Of a DNA stretch of 32,690 nt, positions 23,984-32,413 are shown piece after piece. Every line of letters starts with the position of its first letter. The stretch's first letter is position 1. The position numbers and the translations under genes are program-made. The notes under the pieces are model-generated. The model was not told the DNA's origin, did no database searches, and saw nothing but the letters and a program-made list of their open reading frames with translations. This DNA is from Phycisphaerae bacterium (GTDB lineage Bacteria; Planctomycetota; Phycisphaerae; Phycisphaerales; UBA1924), in contig JAEUIV010000148.1 in the NCBI GenBank assembly GCA_016795005.1, forward strand, positions 1 to 32,690. Reading direction: 5' to 3'.

Positions 23984-25480
23984 ATGATCAGCACCCGTTC
24001 CATTCTGCTCGGCGCCGCGGGAGTGATCGTGCTCTCGGCGCTCTGCACTGGATCGGCGTGGACCGCCCTGCGTCTGGCTCGGGACGAAACCGCCGAGGCG
24101 TGGAAATGGTGCATCGTCGCCGTCGCCATCGCCGGACCACTCGCGGCGGCGCTCGCGGCACGGGCCGCGATCCGCGAGGGCGTCCTTACGAAACTCCGCG
24201 CATCCCTTGAGGTCGAGGGAAGCGCGGGCCTCTCCTGCATCGATGTGCCCGCGTGGGTGCGCCCGCTCTGCGAGGCCTTCAACCGTCGGCTGACGCAGGA
24301 GACCCAGCGAGCCGATCTGCTCACCGGCCGCCTCCGCGAAGCCGAGATTCGGTTGAGCATCGCCGAGGCCGAGCGACGCCACACCGAGACCATTCTCCAA
24401 TCGCTCCGCGATGCCGTGATCGTCACCGACCCGTTCAACGAACTGACGCTCGCGAACGCCTCGGCCGCGAGGCTCCTCGGGTTTGACCAGTCGGGTTCGA
24501 CCCACAAGCCCATCGAGGAAATTATCAAGGACGACGAACTCCGCCGGATGATCAAGGAAGTCCGGCAATCGGGCATGCTCTCCAAGCAGAGACACGTCGA
24601 GCATTCCATGCAGCCCGCCGGCCCGGCGCGGAACTCCGTCCCGCCCGCGTCGTTTGATGTCACCATCGCGTGCCTCCCGCCCCGGCTTCCCGAGGGGACC
24701 GCGGGCGCGGCGAAGGAAGTGGGGGGAGTCGTCACCATCCTCCGCGACATCACGAGAGAGAAGGAGATCAGCCAGATGAAGTCCGACTTCGTCTCGCAGG
24801 CGTCGCACGAACTGCGCACGCCGATCGCCTCCATCAACGCCTACGTGGAAATGCTCCTCGACGCCGAGGCCCAGGACGAGGAAACGAGGCAGGAGTTCTA
24901 CGGCATCATCAAGACCGAGACGGAGCGCCTGTCCCGCATGATCGACAACATGCTGAACATCAGCCGCATCGAAGCCGGCATCGTCTCCGTGGACCGCACC
25001 GAAGTCGATTTCGCCAAGGTGATCCGCGAAGTCATCGAGACCATGCAGCCGCAGGCGAAAGCGAAGAACATCACGCTGCAGGAACGCATCGGCCCGCTGA
25101 TCTACACCGCCGAAGCCGACCGCGACATGATGCACCAGGTCATCCTGAACCTGGTCTCCAACGCCATCAAGTACACGCCGGAAGGAGGCCGAACCACCGT
25201 CTCGGTGGAAATGGACGATGCGTCGCGGTCCATCCTCGTCGCGGTCCAGGACACCGGGCTGGGCATCCCGCCGGAATCCATCGACAAGGTCTTCGGCAAG
25301 TTCTTCCGAATCGAGTCCTACAAGCGCATGGCCAAGGGCACCGGCCTCGGGCTGAATCTCGTCAAGCACATCGTCGAGACCGTTCACCACGGCCAGGTCG
25401 GAGTCACCAGCCAGGTCGGCATGGGAAGCCGATTCTGGTTCACCGTTCCATTCGAGTTCCAGTCGGGAAGGGAGTCCTGA
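23984..25480 (+). CDS. PAS-containing sensor histidine kinase in the pilus operon
   Basis: A 498-residue membrane kinase. Two N-terminal membrane helices lie at about residues 5-28 and 40-62. A PAS-like domain follows at about 132-255 (ILQSLRDAVIVTDPFNELTLAN). The HisKA domain has MKSDFVSQASHELRTPIASI with phospho-His275. The ATPase domain has the N box at Asn393 (ILNLVSNAIKYTPEGG), DTGLG at 423-427 and GTGLGL at 452-457. It follows the TPR lipoprotein by 13 nt and precedes the receiver gene by 3 nt, so the two are almost surely a cognate pair. The stimulus is unknown; the large N-terminal region is cytoplasmic after the membrane helices. Confidence 0.92.
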   Translation: MISTRSILLGAAGVIVLSALCTGSAWTALRLARDETAEAWKWCIVAVAIAGPLAAALAARAAIREGVLTKLRASLEVEGSAGLSCIDVPAWVRPLCEAFNRRLTQETQRADLLTGRLREAEIRLSIAEAERRHTETILQSLRDAVIVTDPFNELTLANASAARLLGFDQSGSTHKPIEEIIKDDELRRMIKEVRQSGMLSKQRHVEHSMQPAGPARNSVPPASFDVTIACLPPRLPEGTAGAAKEVGGVVTILRDITREKEISQMKSDFVSQASHELRTPIASINAYVEMLLDAEAQDEETRQEFYGIIKTETERLSRMIDNMLNISRIEAGIVSVDRTEVDFAKVIREVIETMQPQAKAKNITLQERIGPLIYTAEADRDMMHQVILNLVSNAIKYTPEGGRTTVSVEMDDASRSILVAVQDTGLGIPPESIDKVFGKFFRIESYKRMAKGTGLGLNLVKHIVETVHHGQVGVTSQVGMGSRFWFTVPFEFQSGRES

Positions 25481-25483
25481 ACG

Positions 25484-25918
25484 ATGAGCGATCGGACAGA
25501 TGAACAGGGCCGGACCGCCCCGGCACGCCTCATCGTCGTGGACGACGAGGTACACATCGTGCATGTCCTGGCCCTCAAACTGCGCAACGCGGGCTACGAC
25601 GTCCGCACCGCCGCCGACGGCGAAGAGGGCTGCGAGATGGCCACCCAGGACCCGCCGGACCTCATCATCACCGATCTGCAGATGCCCTTCCTCAGCGGCC
25701 TCGAGATGTGCGCCAGGCTCAAAAAGAACCAGCCCACCGCCACGATCCCCGTCATCATGCTCACCGCACGGGGACACGCCCTGTCACAAAGCGACCTGAA
25801 CTCAACCAACATCCGCCTCGTGCTCAGCAAGCCCTTCAGCCCCAGACAGGTGCTCGAAGAAGTGGAGCGCATCCTCGGCCGGGCATCGCCCGGGACCACG
25901 GTCAAGGAGGCCGCGTGA
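25484..25918 (+). CDS. single-domain response regulator (REC only)
   Basis: A 144-residue receiver domain with no output domain. The acidic pocket is Asp20, Asp21 and Glu22 (VVDDE), phospho-acceptor Asp64 (IITDLQMPF), Thr94 and Lys116 (LSKPFSPRQ). Such proteins work by binding another protein. It starts 3 nt after the kinase and overlaps the HD-GYP gene by 4 nt (GTGA), so phosphoryl transfer from the kinase and onward to the HD-GYP protein or the pilus machine is a reasonable model, not shown. Confidence 0.93.
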   Translation: MSDRTDEQGRTAPARLIVVDDEVHIVHVLALKLRNAGYDVRTAADGEEGCEMATQDPPDLIITDLQMPFLSGLEMCARLKKNQPTATIPVIMLTARGHALSQSDLNSTNIRLVLSKPFSPRQVLEEVERILGRASPGTTVKEAA

Positions 25919-27597
25919 CCCACGACAGCAGCCATCTCGACTCGACGACGCCGCAGGCTCAGGTGGAAGAGCGGTGCCGCGCGCTTGGGATCGCCACCTG
26001 GCGGTTCGACGCCGACGGGAGCCGCCTCACAGGCCCCACCGATCCCGGCGCGTTCGGGCGGTGGCTCCGATCCGCTCCGGTTGAACAGCGCGTCGCTTCT
26101 CTGCTCGCCGAGTGGCAGGCATGCGAGACCCCTTTGCCCCACCAGGTCGCCGAAGGATTCTGGCTCATCCCCGTTGTGGAGCCGCACCGGAAAAGGCGCC
26201 GGGGCATGCTCGTCGCCGCGTTGTTCACGCCCGAGTTCCTGACATCGGCACTCGTGCGCGAGATCTGCCACCAGGCGGCCCTGCCGATCGATGCCGTTCA
26301 AGCCGACTTTGCCGGGCGAGCCGTCTTCTCACGAGAGATCGTTGACCGCATGGCGCGGGTCCTCTCGTGGAGCCAGGCGGATTTGGATGCCATCTCGCGC
26401 GATCAGGCATTGATCGCCGATTTCAGCCGAAAACTTGCCGAGTCCTACGAGGAGATCACCTTGCTCCAGAAGCTCGGCCGGGCAATGAACCAGGTCGCCC
26501 AGCCCAAGCGATTCGTCGCGCTCGCCTGCGATGAACTCCAGAAGACGCTTCCATTCCAGTGGATCGCCGTGAAGTTCACCCCCGATCGCCGTCTCGCACG
26601 ATCCATGGCGGGGAGGCTCTACCTCAGCGGGGATGCGCCCTGCGACTCATCGCGGCTTGAATCGCAGACCTCAAGGTTTCTCGAAGACCTCACGCCGGTC
26701 GATGTGCGCGTGGTCCCGCCCGAACTGTGCGAGCCAATCGGGTTCGGGTCATCGCAGCTTCTCATTCACCCCGTCGCACGCGATGGGCAGGTCGTCGCCG
26801 CGCTCTTCGCGGGAAACAAGCGAGGCGAAGACCCGCAGGTCAGCAGCACCGACATCAAACTGCTCGAAGCCGCCGCCGCCTACCTCGCCATCCTGCTCGA
26901 CAACTCCATCCTCTACGACGACCAGCAACTCATGTTCATCGGGACCCTCGAAGCACTCACCTCCTCCATCGACGCCAAAGACCCCTACACCTGCGGCCAC
27001 TCGGAGCGCGTCGCCGAACTGGCCGCGGCTCTCGCCAAGGCCCACGGACTCGACGACGAATCCGTCGAACGCATACGCCTCGCCGGGGTCGTGCACGATG
27101 TCGGAAAGATCGGCGTTCCCGAGGCCGTCCTCTGCAAGACCGGACGCCTCACGGAAGCCGAGTTTGCACAGATCAGGCTGCACCCGGAGATCGGATACCA
27201 GATCCTCAAGGACATCCCGCATTTCGAAGACCTCCTCCCGGGCGTCCTCTTCCATCACGAACGCTTCGACGGACGCGGATACCCCCGGAACCTCAAGGGT
27301 GAGGACATCCCCCTCATGGCACGCATCATCGGGCTGGTCGATGCCTTCGATGCCATGAGCAGCAACCGTACCTATCGCTCCGCCATGGCACGCGAGCGAG
27401 TCATGGAAGAACTCGCCGACAACGCCGGAACCCAGTTTGATCCGGCGCTCGTCCAGTCATTCGCCCGCGTGGACCTGGCTCGTTACGACGAACTGGTCGA
27501 AAAGCACCAGACCGCGAGCGCCACGGGCAGCGGCGGGCTTCGAATTCGCCGATCATCCACGCTCGACCCGGGACAGGTCGGAGGGATGGCCGCATGA
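25915..27597 (+). CDS. GAF-HD-GYP protein, probable cyclic di-GMP phosphodiesterase
   Basis: A 560-residue protein. Residues 1-180 are a region of unknown family. A helical linker and a GAF-like domain follow at about 180-335 (EITLLQKLGRAMNQVAQ, then FQWIAVKFTPDR). Residues 340-530 are an HD-GYP domain: CGHSERVAELAAAL, HDVGKIG with metal-binding His394/Asp395, HHERFDGRGYP (residues 447-457, GYP intact) and DAFDAMSSNRTYR. HD-GYP proteins degrade cyclic di-GMP, a signal that controls pili and motility. The GTG start at 25915 overlaps the receiver stop (GTGA); the open frame extends upstream but inside the neighbour. No diguanylate cyclase is in the window. Confidence 0.93.
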   Translation: MTHDSSHLDSTTPQAQVEERCRALGIATWRFDADGSRLTGPTDPGAFGRWLRSAPVEQRVASLLAEWQACETPLPHQVAEGFWLIPVVEPHRKRRRGMLVAALFTPEFLTSALVREICHQAALPIDAVQADFAGRAVFSREIVDRMARVLSWSQADLDAISRDQALIADFSRKLAESYEEITLLQKLGRAMNQVAQPKRFVALACDELQKTLPFQWIAVKFTPDRRLARSMAGRLYLSGDAPCDSSRLESQTSRFLEDLTPVDVRVVPPELCEPIGFGSSQLLIHPVARDGQVVAALFAGNKRGEDPQVSSTDIKLLEAAAAYLAILLDNSILYDDQQLMFIGTLEALTSSIDAKDPYTCGHSERVAELAAALAKAHGLDDESVERIRLAGVVHDVGKIGVPEAVLCKTGRLTEAEFAQIRLHPEIGYQILKDIPHFEDLLPGVLFHHERFDGRGYPRNLKGEDIPLMARIIGLVDAFDAMSSNRTYRSAMARERVMEELADNAGTQFDPALVQSFARVDLARYDELVEKHQTASATGSGGLRIRRSSTLDPGQVGGMAA

Positions 27598-27929
27598 AAA
27601 TCTCCCACCAGGACTACGAGACCGTGAGCGTCCTCACGATCTCGGGAGATTTCATCCACGACGACGTCGAGCACTTCAAGCGCGTGGCCTCGGAGCGACG
27701 GGCCGCGGGCATCAAGCACGTCCTGATCAACTGCGAAAGCCTCGAGTTCATCGACTCCGCTGGGCTGGAATGCTGGCTCCGTCTCCAGGAATCCCTGGGC
27801 GAGGCCGGGGGACAGATGCGCCTGCTCCGGCCGGACCAGTTGCTCGCGAAGATCCTCGCGCTCACTCGTCTGGACCTCGCCTTCGAGGCGCATCCGAATA
27901 TCGAGAGCGCGATCAGGAGCCTGCGATGA
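27594..27929 (+). CDS. STAS-domain protein (anti-sigma-factor-antagonist fold)
   Basis: A 111-residue stand-alone STAS domain. VSVLTISGDF, VLINCESLEFIDSAGLECW and a C-terminal helix form the SpoIIAA/RsbV fold. Ser55 after Asp54 in IDSAGL is at the position phosphorylated in SpoIIAA and RsbV by an anti-sigma kinase. No such kinase or phosphatase is in the window, so a partner protein is to be found elsewhere, or it acts on the pilus machine. It overlaps the HD-GYP gene (ATGA, 27594-27597) and the pilB start (ATGA, 27926-27929), so its synthesis is linked to both. Confidence 0.9.
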   Translation: MKISHQDYETVSVLTISGDFIHDDVEHFKRVASERRAAGIKHVLINCESLEFIDSAGLECWLRLQESLGEAGGQMRLLRPDQLLAKILALTRLDLAFEAHPNIESAIRSLR

Positions 27930-29656
27930 CCGAGCCGACCACGCTCCCGAGCGCTCCCTCCGGCGCCAGGCGCCAACTCGGCGATCGACTCGTCGAAGAC
28001 GGACACATCACGCCCGAGCAACTCCGACAGGCGCTCGAAGAACAGGCCTCCAAGGGACACTCCAAACTCCTCGGCGAGGTCATCGTCGAACTGGGCTTTG
28101 CGCCCGAGCACGTCGTGCTCGAGGTGCTCGCGAAAACCTACGGCGTGCCCTTCGCGCGGATCACCCCGCGCCTCGCCGATCCACGGGCCATCGAAACCCT
28201 CCCGCGCGAGTTCATCGACTCGCACGGCGTCCTGCCGCTCTTCTGCGTGGACAACGTCCTCACGATCGCCGTCAGCGAACCCGCGAACCTGTTCGTCGTC
28301 GAGGAGGCGGAGCGCGTCAGCGGCAAGAAGGTCCAGGTCGTGGCGTCAACCAGCCAGGACATCCGCTCGACCCTCCAGGCCTACCTCCCTTCCGCGAACG
28401 TCTTTGTCATCGACGAAATCTACGAAGACCTCGACATCCGGCAGTTCAACGCGCCCGATGCGCAAGCCCTCGACCTCAGCCAGCTGGAGCAGGTCGCCGG
28501 CCAGTCGCCCGTCATCAAACTCGTCAACTACGTCCTCTTTCACGCCATCCAGGACCGCGCCTCGGACATCCATATCGAGCCGGAGGATCATCGCTGCCGA
28601 GTTCGATTCAGGATCGACGGCCGACTCGTCCAGAAACTCAATCCGCCTTACCAGATGCACCCCGCCGTCGTCTCGCGCGTCAAGATCATGGCGGGCATGG
28701 ACATCTCCGAACGACGCATGCCCCAGGACGGGGACATCCACGTCGTCATCGAGGGAAGGCCCGTCGATCTGCGCATCTCGACCATGCCGGGAAAGCACGG
28801 CGAAAAAATCGTCATCCGAATCATCGACAACCGCAACGCAATCATCCCTTTCGAGAAGATGGGAATGTCCGCCGAGATGGTCGAGCCGTGGCGCAAGGTC
28901 ATCCGCTCGTCCAACGGCATGGTCCTCGTGACCGGGCCGACCGGATCGGGCAAGTCGTCGATGCTCTACAGCGTGATCTCCGAGATCGCCACGGATGAAC
29001 TGAACATCTCCACCGTCGAGAACCCGGTCGAAGCACAACTTACGAACATCAATCAGTTCCAGGTCAACGAGAAGGCGGGCTTCACCTTCGCCAAGGCGCT
29101 CCGCGCACTCCTGCGCCAGGACCCGGACGTCATCATGGTCGGCGAAATCCGCGACCTCGAAACCGCCACCATCGCCACCCAGGCCGCGCTCACCGGGCAC
29201 CTCCTCCTCTCCACCCTGCATACCAACGACGCCGTCTCCGCCGTCACCAGGCTCCACAACATGGGGATCGAGACATACCTCGTCGCCGCCATGCTTCGCG
29301 GCGTCCTCGCCCAGCGACTCGTTCGCAAGATCTGCCCGCACTGCAAGGAGGCCTACACCCCCGACGCCGCCACGCGCGAGAGCATCGAAGCCGTCGTCGG
29401 CCCGTGCAACGAACTGCACCGCGGGCCGGGATGCTCACGCTGCCGAGGCACGGGCTACGCCGGCCGACTCGGCATCTTCGAGTTGTTCGTCCCGAGCGAA
29501 TCGATCCTCGAACAGGTCGCCGCGGGCGCCACCCTCCAGGAACTCCGAGCGTTGCTCAGCCGCGGCGGGCACAAGACGCTCCGGGACGATGGAATGTTCA
29601 AGGCCGCCGCCGGCCTCACGACCGTTGAAGAAGTCATCCGAGCCTCCGCACTCTGA
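27926..29656 (+). CDS. pilB: PilB/GspE-type assembly ATPase
   Basis: A 576-residue hexameric ATPase that powers pilin polymerisation. The N-terminal T2SSE_N/MshEN domain (GDRLVEDGHITPEQLRQALEE, residues 17-80) could bind c-di-GMP in some family members. The ATPase has Walker A GPTGSGKSS (Lys343), the Asp box reads ENPVE (366 is Asn, usually Asp), Walker B IMVGEIRD with Glu407, His box region LLSTLHTNDA, and a zinc-binding tetracysteine (Cys470/473 and Cys503/506). The start is set by the overlap with the STAS stop; the open frame extends further upstream inside other genes. pilC follows 12 nt later. Confidence 0.95.
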   Translation: MTEPTTLPSAPSGARRQLGDRLVEDGHITPEQLRQALEEQASKGHSKLLGEVIVELGFAPEHVVLEVLAKTYGVPFARITPRLADPRAIETLPREFIDSHGVLPLFCVDNVLTIAVSEPANLFVVEEAERVSGKKVQVVASTSQDIRSTLQAYLPSANVFVIDEIYEDLDIRQFNAPDAQALDLSQLEQVAGQSPVIKLVNYVLFHAIQDRASDIHIEPEDHRCRVRFRIDGRLVQKLNPPYQMHPAVVSRVKIMAGMDISERRMPQDGDIHVVIEGRPVDLRISTMPGKHGEKIVIRIIDNRNAIIPFEKMGMSAEMVEPWRKVIRSSNGMVLVTGPTGSGKSSMLYSVISEIATDELNISTVENPVEAQLTNINQFQVNEKAGFTFAKALRALLRQDPDVIMVGEIRDLETATIATQAALTGHLLLSTLHTNDAVSAVTRLHNMGIETYLVAAMLRGVLAQRLVRKICPHCKEAYTPDAATRESIEAVVGPCNELHRGPGCSRCRGTGYAGRLGIFELFVPSESILEQVAAGATLQELRALLSRGGHKTLRDDGMFKAAAGLTTVEEVIRASAL

Positions 29657-29668
29657 ACGCTCCTGATC

Positions 29669-30889
29669 ATGCTCACGTTCGCCTACAAAGCACGAGACGC
29701 ACGCGGCGAACCCGTCGCCGGCACGATCGACGCGCGCTCGCAGGCCGACGCGCTCAGGCTCCTCGACCGCGAGGGAAAAACCGTCACCGATATCCGCCTC
29801 GGCGCCAAGCCGACGGACACGGACGAACTCCGCGTCCGCCACGCCGCCGGGACCGTCCGCCGCGAGGAAGTCATCTCGTTCGCCGGGCAACTCGCCGTGA
29901 TGCTCGACACGGGGGTGCCGCTCGCCGACGCGCTGGATGCATTCGTAAAATCCGCAAAAGCGGGGGGGCTGAGGCGCGTCACCGAGGTCGTCGCCGATCG
30001 AATCCACAGCGGCGTCCCGTTCTCCACCGCCATCGAGGAGTTTCCAAAGGTATTTCCCAACCTCATGGTCAGCCTCCTGAAGGCCTCCGAAGCCTCCGGG
30101 AAAATGGCCGAAATGCTCGGCCGAGTCTCGGACTACCTCGCAAAGGAACGCCGCACCGCACGCCAGATCAAGGGAGCGCTCACCTACCCGATGGTCATGA
30201 TCAGCATCGCGGTGATTGTCACCGGCTTCCTCGTCGTCTGGGTGTTGCCGAGGTTCGCCAAGATCTATGAATCGCGCGAGGCCGCCCTTCCTGTCATGAC
30301 ATCGGTCCTGTTGAAGTCCAGCCGATTCCTGATTCAGAACTGGATGCTGGGCGCCGCCGTCGCGTCCGCCCTGGTCGTCGGGTGCGTCGCCCTGCGCCTC
30401 ACCGCCGGCGGACGACGATTCATCGACACGCTCAAACTCAGGGCGCCCGTCATCGGCCCCATGTTCCGCCTCTTCTATCTCACCCGCGCCACGCGGACGC
30501 TCGGCACGCTCCTCGCCTCGGGTGTCCCGCTGCTCGAAGCAGTCCGAATCGTGCGAAGAGTCACCGAGAACGCGCACTGGTTCGCCCTCTGGAACGACAT
30601 GGAAAACGCCATGACCGGCGGACGAACCATCGCCGAAGTCGTCGAACCGTCCTGGCTCATCCCGCCGCAGGTCGCCCAGATGATCGCCGCCGGCGAGCGC
30701 TCCGGGCGGCTCCCGGAGGTGCTCGACAAGGTCTCGGCCTCCGCCGAGGCGGACCTGGACGAAGCCGTCAAGGCCGCCACGCAGCTCATCGAGCCGGCGA
30801 TGATCGTCTTCATGGGCGTGACCATCGGCGGAATCGCCATCGCGCTCCTCCTGCCGATCTTCAACGTCGCCAACGTCGTCGCGCACTGA
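29669..30889 (+). CDS. pilC: PilC/GspF-type platform protein
   Basis: A 406-residue polytopic inner-membrane protein on which the pilus is built. It has two T2SSF domains, the first with FAGQLAVMLDTGVPLADALDAF and the second with YLTRATRTLGTLLASGVPLLEAV. Membrane helices lie at about residues 174-198, 225-245 and 377-402. The N-terminal LTFAYKARDARGEPVAGTIDA is family-typical. It ends the operon; 43 nt separate it from the nitrilase, which is probably a separate unit. Confidence 0.94.
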   Translation: MLTFAYKARDARGEPVAGTIDARSQADALRLLDREGKTVTDIRLGAKPTDTDELRVRHAAGTVRREEVISFAGQLAVMLDTGVPLADALDAFVKSAKAGGLRRVTEVVADRIHSGVPFSTAIEEFPKVFPNLMVSLLKASEASGKMAEMLGRVSDYLAKERRTARQIKGALTYPMVMISIAVIVTGFLVVWVLPRFAKIYESREAALPVMTSVLLKSSRFLIQNWMLGAAVASALVVGCVALRLTAGGRRFIDTLKLRAPVIGPMFRLFYLTRATRTLGTLLASGVPLLEAVRIVRRVTENAHWFALWNDMENAMTGGRTIAEVVEPSWLIPPQVAQMIAAGERSGRLPEVLDKVSASAEADLDEAVKAATQLIEPAMIVFMGVTIGGIAIALLLPIFNVANVVAH

Positions 30890-30918
30890 ATCATCACGCT
30901 GCGCGTCGCCGCCGCGAA

Positions 30919-30924
30919 TATCCT
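30919..30924 (+). promoter_or_regulatory. -10-like box before the nitrilase
   Basis: TATCCT lies 8 nt before the ATG at 30933; no Shine-Dalgarno is seen. The gene probably has its own, nearly leaderless, transcript. Confidence 0.4.
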
Positions 30925-30932
30925 ATCGCAAC

Positions 30933-31871
30933 ATGAAGATCGCCATCGCACAGATCGCGCCGGTGTTCCTCGATCGAGGTCGCACCATCGCCAAGGCCGC
31001 CGCCTCGGTCCGCGACGCCGCGGCGAAGCACGCCGCCCTGGCCTGCTTCGGCGAGACACTTATCCCCGCCTACCCCTTCTGGCTCAGCCGAACCGACGGC
31101 GCCAGGTTCGACGCCGCGGATCAGAAGGAACTGCACGCACGCTACCTCGATCAGGCCGTCAACATCGAGCGGGGCGACCTCGATCCGCTCCGCGAGGCCG
31201 CCCGCGCGGGCAACATCGCGGTCGTCGTCGGCATCGCCGAGCGCCCGGACAACCGCGGACAGACAATCTACTGCTCGCGCGTCTTCATTAACGCGCGCGG
31301 CGAGGTCGCCTCCGTCCACCGCAAACTCATGCCGACCTACGAGGAAAGACTCGCCTGGGGCATCGGCGACGGCGCCGGACTCATCACGCATCGCCTCGGC
31401 GAGTTCACGCTCGGCGCCCTCAACTGCTGGGAAAACTGGATGCCCCTCGCCCGCGCCGCGCTCTACGCACAGGGAGAGGACCTGCACGTCGCGCTCTGGC
31501 CGGGTTGCAGGAGATTGACCGGCGACATCACGCGATTCATCGCCCGTGAATCCCGCTCGTATGTCGTCTCCGCGAGCGTGCTCCTCCGTGAGCAGGACAT
31601 CCCCCCCGACTTCCCCGATCGTTCACGATGCTGTCCGACCGCCGGGGAGCACATCTACGACGGCGGGTCCTGCATCGCGGCCCCCGACGGCTCGTGGCTC
31701 GTCGAGCCGGTCGTGAACCGCGAGGAAATCATCTACGCCGACATCGATCACGCGCTCGTACGCCGCGAACGCCAGAACTTCGATCCATCCGGCCACTACG
31801 CCAGGCCCGACATCCTGCGATTGATCGTCGATCGACGCCGCCAGGCGACCGCCGAGTTCATCGACGGCTGA
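30933..31871 (+). CDS. nitrilase-family carbon-nitrogen hydrolase
   Basis: A 312-residue enzyme of the nitrilase branch of the carbon-nitrogen hydrolase superfamily. The catalytic triad is complete: Glu41 (FGETLIPAYPFW), Lys131 (HRKLMPTYEERLAW) and Cys165 (LNCWENWMPLAR). These blocks are those of true nitrilases, which turn nitriles into carboxylic acids and ammonia, rather than amidases; the substrate is unknown. Length is close to the usual 310-350 residues. It starts 43 nt after pilC and appears to have its own promoter. Confidence 0.9.
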   Translation: MKIAIAQIAPVFLDRGRTIAKAAASVRDAAAKHAALACFGETLIPAYPFWLSRTDGARFDAADQKELHARYLDQAVNIERGDLDPLREAARAGNIAVVVGIAERPDNRGQTIYCSRVFINARGEVASVHRKLMPTYEERLAWGIGDGAGLITHRLGEFTLGALNCWENWMPLARAALYAQGEDLHVALWPGCRRLTGDITRFIARESRSYVVSASVLLREQDIPPDFPDRSRCCPTAGEHIYDGGSCIAAPDGSWLVEPVVNREEIIYADIDHALVRRERQNFDPSGHYARPDILRLIVDRRRQATAEFIDG

Positions 31872-31921
31872 TTGAACGCCGCACAACAACCACTCGCCCG
31901 ACACGGACCAGGATCGACGCC

Positions 31922-32380
31922 ATGCCACACGAAATGCGGAAGAACGGCTGCCTCATCAGCGACGATCCGGCACGCCTGGACTTCAACGTCATACATGCCT
32001 TCCTGACGACCGGCTATTGGTCGCCGGGCATCTCAATGGAACTCGTGCGCCGCGCCGCTTCGAACTCCATCGCCTTCGGCGTCTACCTTGAGAGCGACCT
32101 CGCGCAGATCGGCTACGCGCGCGTCGTCACCGACCGCGCCACGTTCGCCTACCTCGCGGACGTCTTCATTCTCGAACCTTACCGGGGAAAGGGTCACGCC
32201 GACGACCTGATGCACGCCATCAACGCACACCCGGACCTCCAGGGCCTCCGCCGTTGGATGCTCATGACCCGCGATGCCCACGCCCTTTACGCACGCCACG
32301 GCTTCACCCCGCTCCGGGACCCAACCAGGGCCATGGAGCGTCACGCCGCAACCACATTCACCCCCCCGGCCGCACGCTGA
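31922..32380 (+). CDS. GNAT family N-acetyltransferase
   Basis: A 152-residue GNAT acetyltransferase. FAYLADVFILEPYRGKGHADDLM holds the acetyl-CoA pyrophosphate loop RGKGHA, with IGYARVVTDRATFAYL before it and LYARHGFTPL at the end. This set of blocks belongs to a common subfamily whose substrate is not known to me. The ATG at 31922 gives the usual length; the frame continues upstream into the nitrilase gene in another frame and is not used. CAGGAT 7 nt before the start is a weak -10 match. It is 50 nt after the nitrilase. Confidence 0.85.
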   Translation: MPHEMRKNGCLISDDPARLDFNVIHAFLTTGYWSPGISMELVRRAASNSIAFGVYLESDLAQIGYARVVTDRATFAYLADVFILEPYRGKGHADDLMHAINAHPDLQGLRRWMLMTRDAHALYARHGFTPLRDPTRAMERHAATTFTPPAAR

Positions 32381-32413
32381 TCGGCCAAGAGGCCAACCCC
32401 GGACCGCGGGTGG

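Noticed and set aside
23705-25777. A 690-codon open frame on the minus strand.
   Set aside because: Antisense to the histidine kinase and receiver genes, which carry all catalytic motifs.
27437-27925. Extending pilB upstream to 27437.
   Set aside because: The extra frame lies inside the HD-GYP and STAS genes; the ATG overlapping the STAS stop gives the family N-terminus.
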